Source: Clostridium sp. Cult3 (GTDB lineage: Bacteria > Bacillota > Clostridia > Tissierellales > Tepidimicrobiaceae). From it: 64,000 bases of DNA. This document shows positions 1 to 8,527 of the stretch, one piece after another (position 1 is the first letter of the stretch; every line of letters begins with the position of its first letter). The notes beneath the pieces were generated by a model, which saw only the letters and a list, made by a program, of their open reading frames with translations, searched no databases and was not told where the DNA came from. Both the position numbers and the translations under genes were made by a program. The stretch is from contig NZ_PPXY01000019.1 in the NCBI RefSeq assembly GCF_021655115.1, positions 62,001-126,000 of the forward strand, read 5' to 3'.

Positions 1-72
1 AGTATTTTGACCACATGCTACTAATGATAAACTAAGTACAACTACAAGCAAAAGGCTCAATAGTTTTTTCAT
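1..72 (-). CDS. lipoprotein, N-terminal part only (runs off the window)
   Basis: Reading the minus strand from the ATG at 72, the first 24 residues are a lysine-led hydrophobic signal peptide ending in a lipobox (LVAC followed by G), so the product is exported and lipid-anchored. A GGGGG Shine-Dalgarno lies nine bases upstream. Only the signal peptide is inside the window, so the mature protein cannot be identified. It follows the purine nucleoside phosphorylase gene on the same strand with a gap of about 80 bases. A nucleoside-binding (BMP-type) ABC lipoprotein would fit that context, but this is inference only. Confidence 0.7.
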   Translation of the reverse strand, partial: MKKLLSLLLVVVLSLSLVACGQNT

Positions 73-153
73 CTTATAATTCCCCCTAAATATTTTATTT
101 GGTAATTTAACAGTAAATATAATCTTACAATTTTACCTAAATAACGAATGAAA

Positions 154-981
154 CTACATTTCCCTTATTATATCTCTTAGTAAAGATTTGAAATTTTGTG
201 CTGCCTTTTCGGCGGTTACATCCACCTCGTCTGTAGTAACAGCTTCATCTAATATTCCTGCCCCCATATTGGTTATAAGAGAAAGGCCCAATACTTTCAT
301 ACCACAATGGGCAGCAGTTATAACCTCTGTTACCGTAGACATTCCTACCGCATCTCCTCCTAAAGCCCGGATGGCTTTAATCTCTGATGGACTTTCAAAC
401 TGAGGACCAGCTGTATAAAAATAAACACCTTCATTAATTTTCATGCCTAGCTTTTTAGAAACCATTTTTGCCAATTCTCTATATTCCTCGGTATAAACAT
501 TTGTCATATCAAAAAATCTTGGACCAAATTCTTCAATATTTTTACCTCTCACCGGACTTGCACCCATCAACTTTATATGGTCTTTCATTATCATGATCTC
601 TCCTGGATTATAGGAGGTATTGACTGCACCAGCAGCATTGGTGAGGATAACGGTCTCAACTCCCAATAAATGAAATACTCTTATAGGTGTAACTAGTTGT
701 TCAAAATCATATCCTTCATAATAATGAAACCTGCCAGACATACATACAACTTTCTTGCCACTTAATTCTCCTAAAATAAGTTTACCAGCATGGGATTCTA
801 CCGTTGTAGTTAAAAAATTAGGAATATCTTTATAGTCAATTACTATAGGCTCTTGGATCTCGTCAGCTAATGTACCAAGACATGAGCCTAATATTAAAGC
901 AATTTCAGGTTTAAAATCGATTTTGCTTAATATATAATCTGCACTTTTCTTAAAATATTCATATTCATAATTATATTGCAC
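154..981 (-). CDS. punA: purine nucleoside phosphorylase, trimeric type
   Basis: Cytoplasmic enzyme that cleaves purine (deoxy)nucleosides with phosphate to the free base and pentose-1-phosphate in purine salvage. The 275-residue length suits the trimeric PNP family. Visible family blocks are the N-terminal phosphate loop (LGSCLG, residues 31-36), SHAGKL, the GRFHYYEGY block with the phosphate-contacting His, the AGPQFES block with the purine-site Glu, and SLITNMGAG with the purine-binding Asn. The start is a GTG at 981 preceded by AAAAGGGGTGG at good distance. The phosphate loop has Cys34 where a Gly is usual. The gene lies upstream of a lipoprotein gene on the same strand, suggesting a nucleoside uptake/salvage unit. 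Confidence 0.93.
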   Translation of the reverse strand: MQYNYEYEYFKKSADYILSKIDFKPEIALILGSCLGTLADEIQEPIVIDYKDIPNFLTTTVESHAGKLILGELSGKKVVCMSGRFHYYEGYDFEQLVTPIRVFHLLGVETVILTNAAGAVNTSYNPGEIMIMKDHIKLMGASPVRGKNIEEFGPRFFDMTNVYTEEYRELAKMVSKKLGMKINEGVYFYTAGPQFESPSEIKAIRALGGDAVGMSTVTEVITAAHCGMKVLGLSLITNMGAGILDEAVTTDEVDVTAEKAAQNFKSLLRDIIREM

Positions 982-1070
982 TTTTTTACCACCCCTTTTC
1001 TAAAAAATAAATTCATTAAAGAGAATATAGGCAATACCCTATGCTAAAAATACTGTAAAATCCGATGTCC

Positions 1071-1262
1071 TCATCTATTACCTCCTTTTCTTAAAATTTT
1101 CTTTTTATGATTCATTACCTCATTGCATCCCTCCATCATCATTATCTGGACTAAATCCTCTCCTTTAATACTTTTTAGGATTCTATTGACTCTTTGCCTA
1201 GGCATCTTTTTTCCCATTCTAGACTTGGTTAATCCTTGTTTATAGAAATAAGATATATTCAA
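1071..1262 (-). CDS. hypothetical small basic protein
   Basis: A 63-codon open frame that I do not recognise. The product is rich in Lys and Arg with a Met-rich centre and no membrane segment or signal peptide; the middle (about residues 20-45) could form helices. No Shine-Dalgarno is visible in front of the ATG at 1262 or of the internal ATG at residue 16, which weakens the case for translation. It lies directly behind a well-formed promoter (1343-1371) and about 90 bases upstream of the PNP gene, so it could equally be part of the PNP 5' leader. Treat as provisional. Confidence 0.35.
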   Translation of the reverse strand: MNISYFYKQGLTKSRMGKKMPRQRVNRILKSIKGEDLVQIMMMEGCNEVMNHKKKILRKGGNR

Positions 1263-1330
1263 AATTACTTTTTATAATTTGCCATTTTAATCTTCGTGTT
1301 ACATTTGCTCACTCATTGAAAGATTGTATC

Positions 1331-1371
1331 GTGTTACTTAATATCATAACACAAAGTTAATTTAATGACAA
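1331..1371 (-). promoter_or_regulatory. promoter with overlapping GTGTTA palindrome
   Basis: On the minus strand there is a -35 TTGTCA (1366-1371), a 17-base spacer and a -10 TATGAT (1343-1348), reading towards the 63-aa ORF and the PNP gene. A palindrome, GTGTTA-N10-TAACAC (1331-1352), covers the -10 and the start region, and a further GTGTTA half-site lies at 1296-1301. This arrangement is typical of a repressor operator; the cognate regulator is not identifiable here. Confidence 0.55.
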
Positions 1372-1386
1372 CGTTTTTTAGATTAA

Positions 1387-1429
1387 ATAAAAAAATAACC
1401 TCTATTGATATGGAATACCAATAAAGGTC
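1387..1429 (-). terminator. intrinsic terminator of the opp operon
   Basis: Downstream of the oppF stop the minus strand folds into a stem of about 14 pairs (1398-1411 with 1416-1429, two mismatches or wobbles) followed by a run of U residues (1387-1396). Confidence 0.65.
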
Positions 1430-1464
1430 TTTAACAAATTATCTAAAACAATTTTCTTTTTATT

Positions 1465-2403
1465 CTATAGATTCTTTTTATATTCACTTATCTCCGATTC
1501 CGATGCGTATATAAAATGTCCTGGCCTAATCTCAACCAATTTAGGTTCTTCTACATCATAGTTGTGGATACTTGGATCATAGTATATTCGCTTTCTATAT
1601 CTTTCATAATTTGGATCAGGAAGAGGTATAGCAGATAGCAAGGATTTAGTATATGGATGAATAGGATATTTATATAATTCATCCGCATCAGCTAATTCTA
1701 GAATCTTCCCTCTATACATTACTCCAATTCTATCAGAAAAATATTTTACAACAGATAGATCATGAGCTATAAATAGTACAGTTAAACCTAATTGCTCCTT
1801 CAATTTATTTAACAAGTTTAATACTTGAGCTTGTATGGATACGTCTAGTGCCGAAATAGGTTCGTCTGCAATTACCAAGTCTGGGTTGGTAATCAAAGCC
1901 CTTGCAATGCCAATACGCTGTCTTTGCCCTCCTGAGAACTCATGGGGATAACGAGTAGCATGTTCACGTGTAAGGCCAACTGTTTCTAATATATTGTATA
2001 TAAGCTCCATCATATGCTCTTCACTATCGCATAGTTTATTTATCTTCAAACCCTCTCCTATAATCTCCTTTACCGTCATCCTTGGATTTAAAGATGCAAT
2101 AGGATCTTGAAATATCATCTGAATGCCTCTTGTTACCTCTCTTTTTTCCTCTTTTGACAATTTCCCTGAAATCAATTTTCCATTAAAATATACTTCTCCG
2201 TCAGTAGGTTCATATAGTCTTATTATGGTTCGACCTGTAGTAGTCTTACCACAACCAGATTCACCTACCAATCCAAAAGTTTCACCTTTGTATATATTAA
2301 AACTGATATCATCCACAGCTTTTACCACAACTTTGTTTTTGCCATATCCACTAGTGAAGTACTGTTTCAAATTTTTAACTTCCAATACTGGTTGTTTACT
2401 CAT
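1465..2403 (-). CDS. oppF: oligopeptide ABC transporter ATP-binding protein OppF
   Basis: One of the two cytoplasmic ATPases of the Opp/Dpp-type peptide importer. With the start at 2403 the protein has 312 residues: Walker A GESGCGKT at 47-54, the ABC signature FSGGQRQR, Walker B VIADEP, a switch His, and the C-terminal oligo/dipeptide extension seen in this subfamily. The start at 2403 is preferred over an in-frame ATG 11 codons upstream because AGGTGG sits eight bases before it; the ATG overlaps the oppD stop (ATGAGTAA), indicating translational coupling. Last gene of oppABCDF. Confidence 0.93.
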   Translation of the reverse strand: MSKQPVLEVKNLKQYFTSGYGKNKVVVKAVDDISFNIYKGETFGLVGESGCGKTTTGRTIIRLYEPTDGEVYFNGKLISGKLSKEEKREVTRGIQMIFQDPIASLNPRMTVKEIIGEGLKINKLCDSEEHMMELIYNILETVGLTREHATRYPHEFSGGQRQRIGIARALITNPDLVIADEPISALDVSIQAQVLNLLNKLKEQLGLTVLFIAHDLSVVKYFSDRIGVMYRGKILELADADELYKYPIHPYTKSLLSAIPLPDPNYERYRKRIYYDPSIHNYDVEEPKLVEIRPGHFIYASESEISEYKKNL

Positions 2404-3454
2404 TATCTGCCACCTGCCTTTCCTTTTGTTTCTCAATACGCCTTGTCAAGGCTTCAGGTTTTTCCACCTTAGGTGCATCTGGGTGAAGAAGCCATGTGGC
2501 TGCATAGTGAGTATCACTCACTTTAAACATTGGTGGCTCTTTTTTGAAATCTATCTTCATCGCATATCTATTTCTAGGTGCAAAAGCATCCCCTTTTGGT
2601 GGATAAAGCATATTTGGTGGTGTACCAGGTATTACCAACAATTCGTCCGATGCATCTGTGTCTAAATCTGGCATAGATGCCAATAAACTCCAGGTGTAGG
2701 GATGTTGAGGATTGTAAAATATTTCATCTACCGTTCCTGTCTCAACAATCTTTCCTGCATACATTACCGCAACTCTATCAGCTACATTAGCCACTACTCC
2801 TAAATCGTGAGTAATAAATATTACAGAAATATTACGTTCTTCTTGTATTTTCTTTATTAAATCCAATATTTGAGCTTGAATAGTCACATCTAAGGCTGTA
2901 GTTGGCTCATCGCATATCAATATATCTGGATCACAAGCAAGGGCTATGGCTATAACTATTCTTTGTCTCATTCCACCAGAAAACTGGAATGGGTATTGAT
3001 TAAACCTTTTCTCTGGCTCAGGAATACCTACAGCATCCATCAGATTTATGGCCTTCTTTTTAGCTTCTGCTTTACTGATATTTTCTTTTACTAGCATAGC
3101 CTCCGTAATTTGTTTTCCAATCTTCATTACAGGGTCTAGTGATGACATTGGATCTTGAAATATCATAGATATTTCCGAACCCCTTATCTTAGTGAACTGC
3201 TTATCATTAAATTTAGTTAAATCCTTACCATTATATAGTATCTGTCCATCTTCAATGTTTGCATTCTTAGAAAGTATCCCCATTATTGTCTTATTAGTAA
3301 CAGATTTTCCTGAACCCGATTCTCCTACTATAGCTAGTGTTTCTCCTTTATGAAGATCAAAGTTAACACCTCTAACCGCATGGACCTTACCAGAAAAGGT
3401 GTTGAAAGTTATATATAGATCTTTAACTTGTAGTACTTTTTCTCTATTCTTCAT
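2396..3454 (-). CDS. oppD: oligopeptide ABC transporter ATP-binding protein OppD
   Basis: Second ATPase of the peptide importer, paired with OppF. The 352-residue protein carries Walker A GESGSGKS near residues 44-51, the signature FSGGMRQR, Walker B ILICDEP and the C-terminal peptide-transporter domain that in relatives holds an iron-sulfur cluster; here that tail has few Cys, so a cluster is not evident. A strong AGGAGG lies eight bases before the ATG. It begins 15 bases after oppC and overlaps oppF by eight bases. Confidence 0.93.
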   Translation of the reverse strand: MKNREKVLQVKDLYITFNTFSGKVHAVRGVNFDLHKGETLAIVGESGSGKSVTNKTIMGILSKNANIEDGQILYNGKDLTKFNDKQFTKIRGSEISMIFQDPMSSLDPVMKIGKQITEAMLVKENISKAEAKKKAINLMDAVGIPEPEKRFNQYPFQFSGGMRQRIVIAIALACDPDILICDEPTTALDVTIQAQILDLIKKIQEERNISVIFITHDLGVVANVADRVAVMYAGKIVETGTVDEIFYNPQHPYTWSLLASMPDLDTDASDELLVIPGTPPNMLYPPKGDAFAPRNRYAMKIDFKKEPPMFKVSDTHYAATWLLHPDAPKVEKPEALTRRIEKQKERQVADNE

Positions 3455-3469
3455 AACAACAACCTCCTT

Positions 3470-4603
3470 CTATTCTTGTCCTCTTAATGTTGGGTCAAAG
3501 GCATCCCTTAATCCATTTCCAAACAAGTTAAATGATAACATCAACAACGATATAACTATAGCTGGAAACAAAGTTAAATGAGGATGATCCAATAACACCT
3601 TTTGCCCTTCTGCCAATAATACTCCAATTGATGGTTCTGGTGCGCCAATTCCTAAACCTAAATAGGAAAGAAAGGACTCGGTAAATATAGCTCCTGGGAC
3701 TGCCAAAGTAGCCTGGGTAATAATCGGTCCTATAGCATTTGGTAGGATATGTCTGAATATTAAAGTCCTATCCTTAGCTCCCATAGTTCTTGAAGCTAGT
3801 ACATATTCTTGTCCCTTATACTTGTAGAACTGGGCTCTTATCATACGACTCATACCAATCCACCCTGTAAGTATCATGGCTAATATAAAGGGTACTATTC
3901 CAGCTCCCATATACATTACAAATAATATAATAAGAACAAGACTTGGGATCCCTCCTATTACCTCTATAATCCTTTGCATTATCATATCTACCCAGCCACC
4001 ATAATAACCTGAGATAGATCCATATACTACTCCTATTAACATATTGATCAATACAGCCATAATTCCTATAAATAAAGAAATCCTTGAACCTCTCCAAAGC
4101 CTAGTCCATAAATCCCTACCTATGGAATCAGTGCCAAGCCAAAAGTACACATCTTCTGCGCCTTTTAACTTGTATACGTTTATCTTAGCTTTTACCATAG
4201 GGGTCTTGCTTCCCATATATTCTATATCGTATTCATCTAATATCTTAACTACACAACCTGCATATTTATCTTCTAGATTATCCTTTTTTACATCCATTAC
4301 TTTAGTTCCATCGAATATTCCTAGTTTTTCTAAACCTCGGACTCTTGGTGGCAACAATGCCCAATCGATATGTTGCTGTCTATAAGTGTATTTATTCATA
4401 CTTGGCCCTACTATGGCCATAAATATAATTATCAATATTATCCAACCTGCTACTATAGAAGCCTTATTCTTCTTAAAGCGGAGCATAGCATCTTTAAAAA
4501 AGCCAATGGCCTCTCCTTTGAACTTTTCATCCTTTATATCTTCATCTAATTGGACAAATTCAAAATCTTCTTTGTCTATTTTAATATTCTTAACATCTTC
4601 CAT
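3470..4603 (-). CDS. oppC: oligopeptide ABC transporter permease OppC
   Basis: Inner-membrane permease of the Opp importer. The N-terminal cytoplasmic segment (about 45 residues) precedes TM1 (around 47-67), followed by an extracytoplasmic stretch of roughly 90 residues that is longer than in the best known OppC proteins, then the five-helix binding-protein-dependent permease domain with the EAA-type loop (around SRTMGAKDRTLIFRHILPNAIGP). The ATG shares one base with the oppB stop (TAATG) and is preceded by AGGAGG, so the two permeases are translationally coupled. Confidence 0.92.
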   Translation of the reverse strand: MEDVKNIKIDKEDFEFVQLDEDIKDEKFKGEAIGFFKDAMLRFKKNKASIVAGWIILIIIFMAIVGPSMNKYTYRQQHIDWALLPPRVRGLEKLGIFDGTKVMDVKKDNLEDKYAGCVVKILDEYDIEYMGSKTPMVKAKINVYKLKGAEDVYFWLGTDSIGRDLWTRLWRGSRISLFIGIMAVLINMLIGVVYGSISGYYGGWVDMIMQRIIEVIGGIPSLVLIILFVMYMGAGIVPFILAMILTGWIGMSRMIRAQFYKYKGQEYVLASRTMGAKDRTLIFRHILPNAIGPIITQATLAVPGAIFTESFLSYLGLGIGAPEPSIGVLLAEGQKVLLDHPHLTLFPAIVISLLMLSFNLFGNGLRDAFDPTLRGQE

Positions 4604-5550
4604 TATTTTCTACCTCCTATACGAATTCGAGGGTCAATAATGCCGTAAGAAAGGTCTACTACTAAAATACTAACTAAACCAATTACGGAATAAAAGAACA
4701 AAGTAGCTATAGTAAGAGGATGATCTAATGCGTTTATGGAACTAACGGATAACTGTCCTAAGCCAGGAATACCGAATATGTTTTCAATAACCATAGCTCC
4801 CCCCATTATGCTGAAAAACATAGGTATGATAATATTTGCCAATGGTATAAAAGAGTTCCGGATAGCATGTCTTACAGTAGCTTGAACTTGAGATAATCCT
4901 TTTGTCTTGGCTAAAAGCATATATTCGGAGTTCAATGCCTCACATAATTCTGAACGCATATACCTAGTTATTGTAGCGATTCCCCCAAAAGATAGGGATA
5001 GTATAGGTAAAATCATAGATCTAAACTTAGTCCAAGTCAAAGTCGGTTCAGTAGATAACAGTATTGGAGCCCATCCCCACTTGAAGGCAACAAAATACTG
5101 TAATAGCGCTGCAAATACAAAAGAAGGTACAGAAATAAACAGAATAACCATAATGGATATTATATGATCTGCTGCCGTATTCTTTTTTAATGCAGCTATA
5201 ATTCCAAGTATTATTCCAACAGGAACTGTTAGTATAAGTGAGAAAATATTCACTTGTAAAGTTATTGGTAATTTTGTTTTTATAATATCGAATACCGGTA
5301 CCCTAGGTTGAACCTTTATGGACGTTCCAAATTCAAAGGATAAAAAATCCTTTAAAAAGTATCCATATTGTACTGGTAAAGGATCGTTTAAATGATATTT
5401 ATTTTCAATGGCTAATTTCACATCCTCTGGTAACATTGGGTCATCTACAATGCTTCCAGGCATAGAATGTATGATAAAGAAAGATATACTTATTATTAAA
5501 AATAGGGTTATAGCCATTGCAATCAATCTTTGTACTATATATCTAAGCAT
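4603..5550 (-). CDS. oppB: oligopeptide ABC transporter permease OppB
   Basis: Partner permease of OppC. The start MLRYIVQRL at 5550 is chosen because GAGAGGAG lies at proper distance; the open frame extends 22 codons further upstream, but that stretch would translate the intergenic palindrome and has no ribosome site. The 315-residue product has the OppB-type N-terminal helix, the loop with LPEDVKLAIENKYHLNDPLP typical of the subfamily, and an EAA loop (AKTKGLSQVQATVRHAIRNS). About 100 bases separate it from oppA. Confidence 0.93.
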   Translation of the reverse strand: MLRYIVQRLIAMAITLFLIISISFFIIHSMPGSIVDDPMLPEDVKLAIENKYHLNDPLPVQYGYFLKDFLSFEFGTSIKVQPRVPVFDIIKTKLPITLQVNIFSLILTVPVGIILGIIAALKKNTAADHIISIMVILFISVPSFVFAALLQYFVAFKWGWAPILLSTEPTLTWTKFRSMILPILSLSFGGIATITRYMRSELCEALNSEYMLLAKTKGLSQVQATVRHAIRNSFIPLANIIIPMFFSIMGGAMVIENIFGIPGLGQLSVSSINALDHPLTIATLFFYSVIGLVSILVVDLSYGIIDPRIRIGGRK

Positions 5551-5591
5551 AGGCCTACTCCTCTCAAATAAAGTTAAACTTATACATAGGG

Positions 5592-5625
5592 CACAATCAA
5601 GTGCTAATATTAGCACTTGATTGTG
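5592..5625 (-). repeat. perfect 34-base palindrome between oppA and oppB
   Basis: The two 17-base arms (cacaatcaagtgctaat and its exact reverse complement) abut without a spacer. In the transcript this makes a long hairpin 3' of oppA with no U-tract behind it. Such hairpins commonly protect the upstream binding-protein message from exonucleases or give partial termination, so oppA is made in excess over the membrane components. Confidence 0.75.
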
Positions 5626-5650
5626 ATTTTTGTATGCTTATTATAATAGA

Positions 5651-7411
5651 TTAGTCTACTATATCTGCTTGTAATATTGCAAATCCAACTGCTGGCATAT
5701 ATTCAGTAGTTACTAATTTAATTCTGTCTGCAAATACTTGTGCATTGTTATTTTGGAAAATAGGCACTTGTGGTACATAGTCAATTAACATACTTTCCAT
5801 ATCTGCTAATGCTTTTATTCTTCCTTCAGGATCTAACAATAAATCCCCTTGGGTAGTTCTCTTATATAGTTCGTCGAACTCTTCATTAGCAAATCTATGA
5901 CTCTTATTTGGGAAATCTGTACACCATACAAACATACTGCTCCATGGATTAAATGCACCTTGTGTATATGCTCCTATACCCATATCGAAGTCTCCATCTC
6001 TGTATGCATCATAGGCAGCTTGTGGTGGCATAGCTCTTAATTTTATATCTAATTTATCTGCTCCAAATAAGTTTTCATATTCTTCTTCAGCAACTTCAGT
6101 CATTCTCTTCATAGTTTCTTGAGCTTCAAAGTATATTATTTCTATTTCTATCTTCTTATTTCCATTAGCTTCATAAGCTTTTTCAAAGTACTCTTTTGCT
6201 AAATCTGGATCAAATCCAGAACCTTCTGGTCTTACAGCTTTAGCTTCTTCTGTGTCACAGTATTTCAATCCATTTTCATAATCTACCATAGGAACGGAAG
6301 ATATATAATATGGTGTTGATTCATATACCTTGAATACGCCTTTGGATATTTTATCTCTATCAATACCATAGAATAGAGCTTTTCTTAAGTCGTTATTCTG
6401 AAGTATTGGATTATCTTCAGATGTACTGTTTATAAAGAATCCCCATACGGTATTTCTTTCTTGGAATACTACCCTTGGGTCTTCAGAGTACTTATCGTAT
6501 TCATTACCACTTACTACTGCTGTATCTAATTCACCATTTTCAAATAACTGTAGTCTTGTTGCAGATTCTGTTATAACTCTACTTTCAATTCTATCTGGTT
6601 TGTAGATATCACCTAATATTGCATCTTCGTTCTTTTCAAATACCCTGTGTTGGTCCCTAACCCATTCTGTAAGTTTATAGGTACCACAGGATGGAACAGT
6701 TTCTAAAGTAGTTGCATAGGTAGTTTCTGTTCTATCTTCATTCATACCAGCTTCATATAGTTCTTCGTGTACTGGTGATGTAGCTCCACCACCTGCAAAA
6801 GTACTATAAACATCTATTTCAGGCATTGCAGTATCTAATGTAATTTCCAATGTCTTTTCATCTAATGCTTTTACTCCTACTTCTTCCCATTCTACTTCGC
6901 CTTTGAAATATTCTTCAGCATTTACTACTGGAATATTGTCCCATAGTACAAAAGCATTACGATTAGCTAAGTTTTTATCTAATAACATCTTATAGGAATA
7001 TTCATAGTCTTCAGCTGTAATAGGTGTACCGTCTGTCCATTTCAAATCGTCTTTTAATGTAAAAGTCCATACCTTACTATCCTCAGTTTCTGGTAATGCT
7101 TCTGCATGGTATGGAATGAATTCCACCTTTTCAGTTTCTGGGTTATAGATTAAATCTAATAGTGCCCCATAAATATAGCTTATTAAATCAGCATCCTCAG
7201 CAGAATCTGATGTGTGAGGATTGAAAGTTTTGGCAGGCATTCCTGCAAGTCTCAGAACTTTTGGTCCAGTTGATTCTTGAGGTTCTTCTGCTACTTCTGA
7301 TCCTTTGTTTTCATCGCTAACATCTTTACCTTTGCCGCATCCTGTTGCTAATACTGACATAGCCATTACTACGACTAATAATAGTAGTAATAGTTTTTTT
7401 GATGTTTTCAT
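5651..7411 (-). CDS. oppA: oligopeptide-binding lipoprotein OppA
   Basis: Solute-binding protein of the Opp importer, SBP family 5, 586 residues. It begins with a lysine-rich signal peptide, a long Leu/Val core and the lipobox LATGC (Cys 25), followed by a polar acidic linker, so it is tethered outside the membrane. The body carries family 5 hallmarks such as the VWTFTLKDDLKWTDGTPITAEDY block. An AGGAGG lies seven bases before the ATG. First gene of oppABCDF; many anaerobic Firmicutes use these importers to feed on peptides. Confidence 0.93.
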   Translation of the reverse strand: MKTSKKLLLLLLVVVMAMSVLATGCGKGKDVSDENKGSEVAEEPQESTGPKVLRLAGMPAKTFNPHTSDSAEDADLISYIYGALLDLIYNPETEKVEFIPYHAEALPETEDSKVWTFTLKDDLKWTDGTPITAEDYEYSYKMLLDKNLANRNAFVLWDNIPVVNAEEYFKGEVEWEEVGVKALDEKTLEITLDTAMPEIDVYSTFAGGGATSPVHEELYEAGMNEDRTETTYATTLETVPSCGTYKLTEWVRDQHRVFEKNEDAILGDIYKPDRIESRVITESATRLQLFENGELDTAVVSGNEYDKYSEDPRVVFQERNTVWGFFINSTSEDNPILQNNDLRKALFYGIDRDKISKGVFKVYESTPYYISSVPMVDYENGLKYCDTEEAKAVRPEGSGFDPDLAKEYFEKAYEANGNKKIEIEIIYFEAQETMKRMTEVAEEEYENLFGADKLDIKLRAMPPQAAYDAYRDGDFDMGIGAYTQGAFNPWSSMFVWCTDFPNKSHRFANEEFDELYKRTTQGDLLLDPEGRIKALADMESMLIDYVPQVPIFQNNNAQVFADRIKLVTTEYMPAVGFAILQADIVD

Positions 7412-8068
7412 TAAATCTCCTCCTATTGATATATTTTATATTTTGCTAACTCATCTGGCATCTTAACACTAAGATGTCTAATGTTAGCCTAAAAACGATG
7501 AGCTTATCTAATAACCATTTTTATGTTTCAGACTTCCATGTTTTCGACATATATTTTAAATTTTTATCCTTGCTCAATCTCACTAGTTTTGCATAAATAT
7601 GAATTTATTATTAGGATGTGGTTCAGTAGTTCAAATTTTTTAAAAACTCAAATTAGAGCAAATATATACTATCTTTAATTATTTTAAATGGTTATTAGAT
7701 ATATTTATTTTATGCTATCACATTTCCTGATTATAAGTCAAACTTTAAAATATTCACAATCTTTAATGTTTTTTTACTTTTAAATAAAATTACACTTTGT
7801 TACCTTAACGGTTTTTCCCTTAATCTAATATATTATGCCTATATACTAATATTAAATAATAAGCTGTATGTTCATTATGCATTATTATTCTTAACTATGT
7901 ATAATATTTATATTTGATAATTTTTGACAACACTCTCGGTTAACCCCTATTGTCGCTTTTTGTAGGATTAATTTAGAAACTTTATCAAAATAATATATAT
8001 TATAGTTTTTTACTGCCATTAATGGTATCATAGTATAAAAGATAAATAACTTTAGAAAGGAATTGGAA
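7412..8068. other. long intergenic region between divergent oppA and DUF3899 gene
   Basis: No convincing gene is visible in these roughly 650 very AT-rich bases. They hold the opp control region. A perfect 15-base inverted repeat (atctaataaccattt at 7506-7520 and its complement at 7686-7700) is separated by 165 bases. A loose CodY-like sequence (three mismatches to the 15-base consensus) lies at 7634-7648. A short palindrome CCATTAATGG (8016-8025) and a TATAAA (8034-8039) precede the rightward gene. None is proven to be functional. Confidence 0.4.
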
Positions 8069-8464
8069 ATGAAAAGACTAGGATTTGTAACAATAATTTT
8101 TATTGTTATCTATACAATTTTAAATAGAAACGCACCATTGCTTTTAAATCTATCTAATGGAATATTTATAATAGGATTGATATACTTGCTAATAGCCCTG
8201 TTGTTTTATGTACGCAATGTAGGCTTTTTCAAACTTATCAGCTATCATAGATATAGGAAAAGACAATTAAAATCTGCTAGGACAAATGCTAACAAATCAA
8301 CTGTTAATAAACATATGGACTATGATTATACCCATAGTGAAGATATAATGGAATTCCACGAGTTCTGTGAAGAACACTACAAAGATCAATGGTCCAATAG
8401 GGAATTTTTTATATTTGGTATTCCTCTTTTAATCCTATCCTATATATTAGCCTATTTTGTTTAA
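8069..8464 (+). CDS. DUF3899 membrane protein
   Basis: Small membrane protein of 131 residues with unknown function. Two hydrophobic helices lie near the N-terminus (about 5-22 and 28-50) and one at the C-terminus (about 112-130). The NVGFFKLISYHRYRKR block between them is characteristic of DUF3899 proteins of low-GC Firmicutes. The ATG at 8069 is chosen over the in-frame TTG at 8063 because AGAAAGG (8054-8060) is eight bases before the ATG but only two before the TTG. It stands alone, facing the helicase gene across a shared terminator. Confidence 0.7.
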   Translation: MKRLGFVTIIFIVIYTILNRNAPLLLNLSNGIFIIGLIYLLIALLFYVRNVGFFKLISYHRYRKRQLKSARTNANKSTVNKHMDYDYTHSEDIMEFHEFCEEHYKDQWSNREFFIFGIPLLILSYILAYFV

Positions 8465-8484
8465 ATTAGGGATAATAGTAAATA

Positions 8485-8516
8485 ATTTTGGAGGTAGCAG
8501 CTGCTACCTCCAAAAT
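8485..8516. terminator. bidirectional terminator
   Basis: A perfect 32-base palindrome (core ggaggtagcag/ctgctacctcc) with A/T flanks lies between the convergent DUF3899 and DEAD-box genes and can terminate transcription from both sides. Confidence 0.8.
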
Positions 8517-8527
8517 AATAATTATTA

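Noticed and set aside
5551-5616. Upstream extension of OppB by 22 residues
   Set aside because: Would translate the intergenic palindrome; GAGAGGAG supports the inner ATG at 5550.
7634-7648. CodY-like box upstream of oppA
   Set aside because: Three mismatches to the 15-base consensus in very AT-rich DNA; such matches are common by chance. Kept only as a remark in the intergenic entry.
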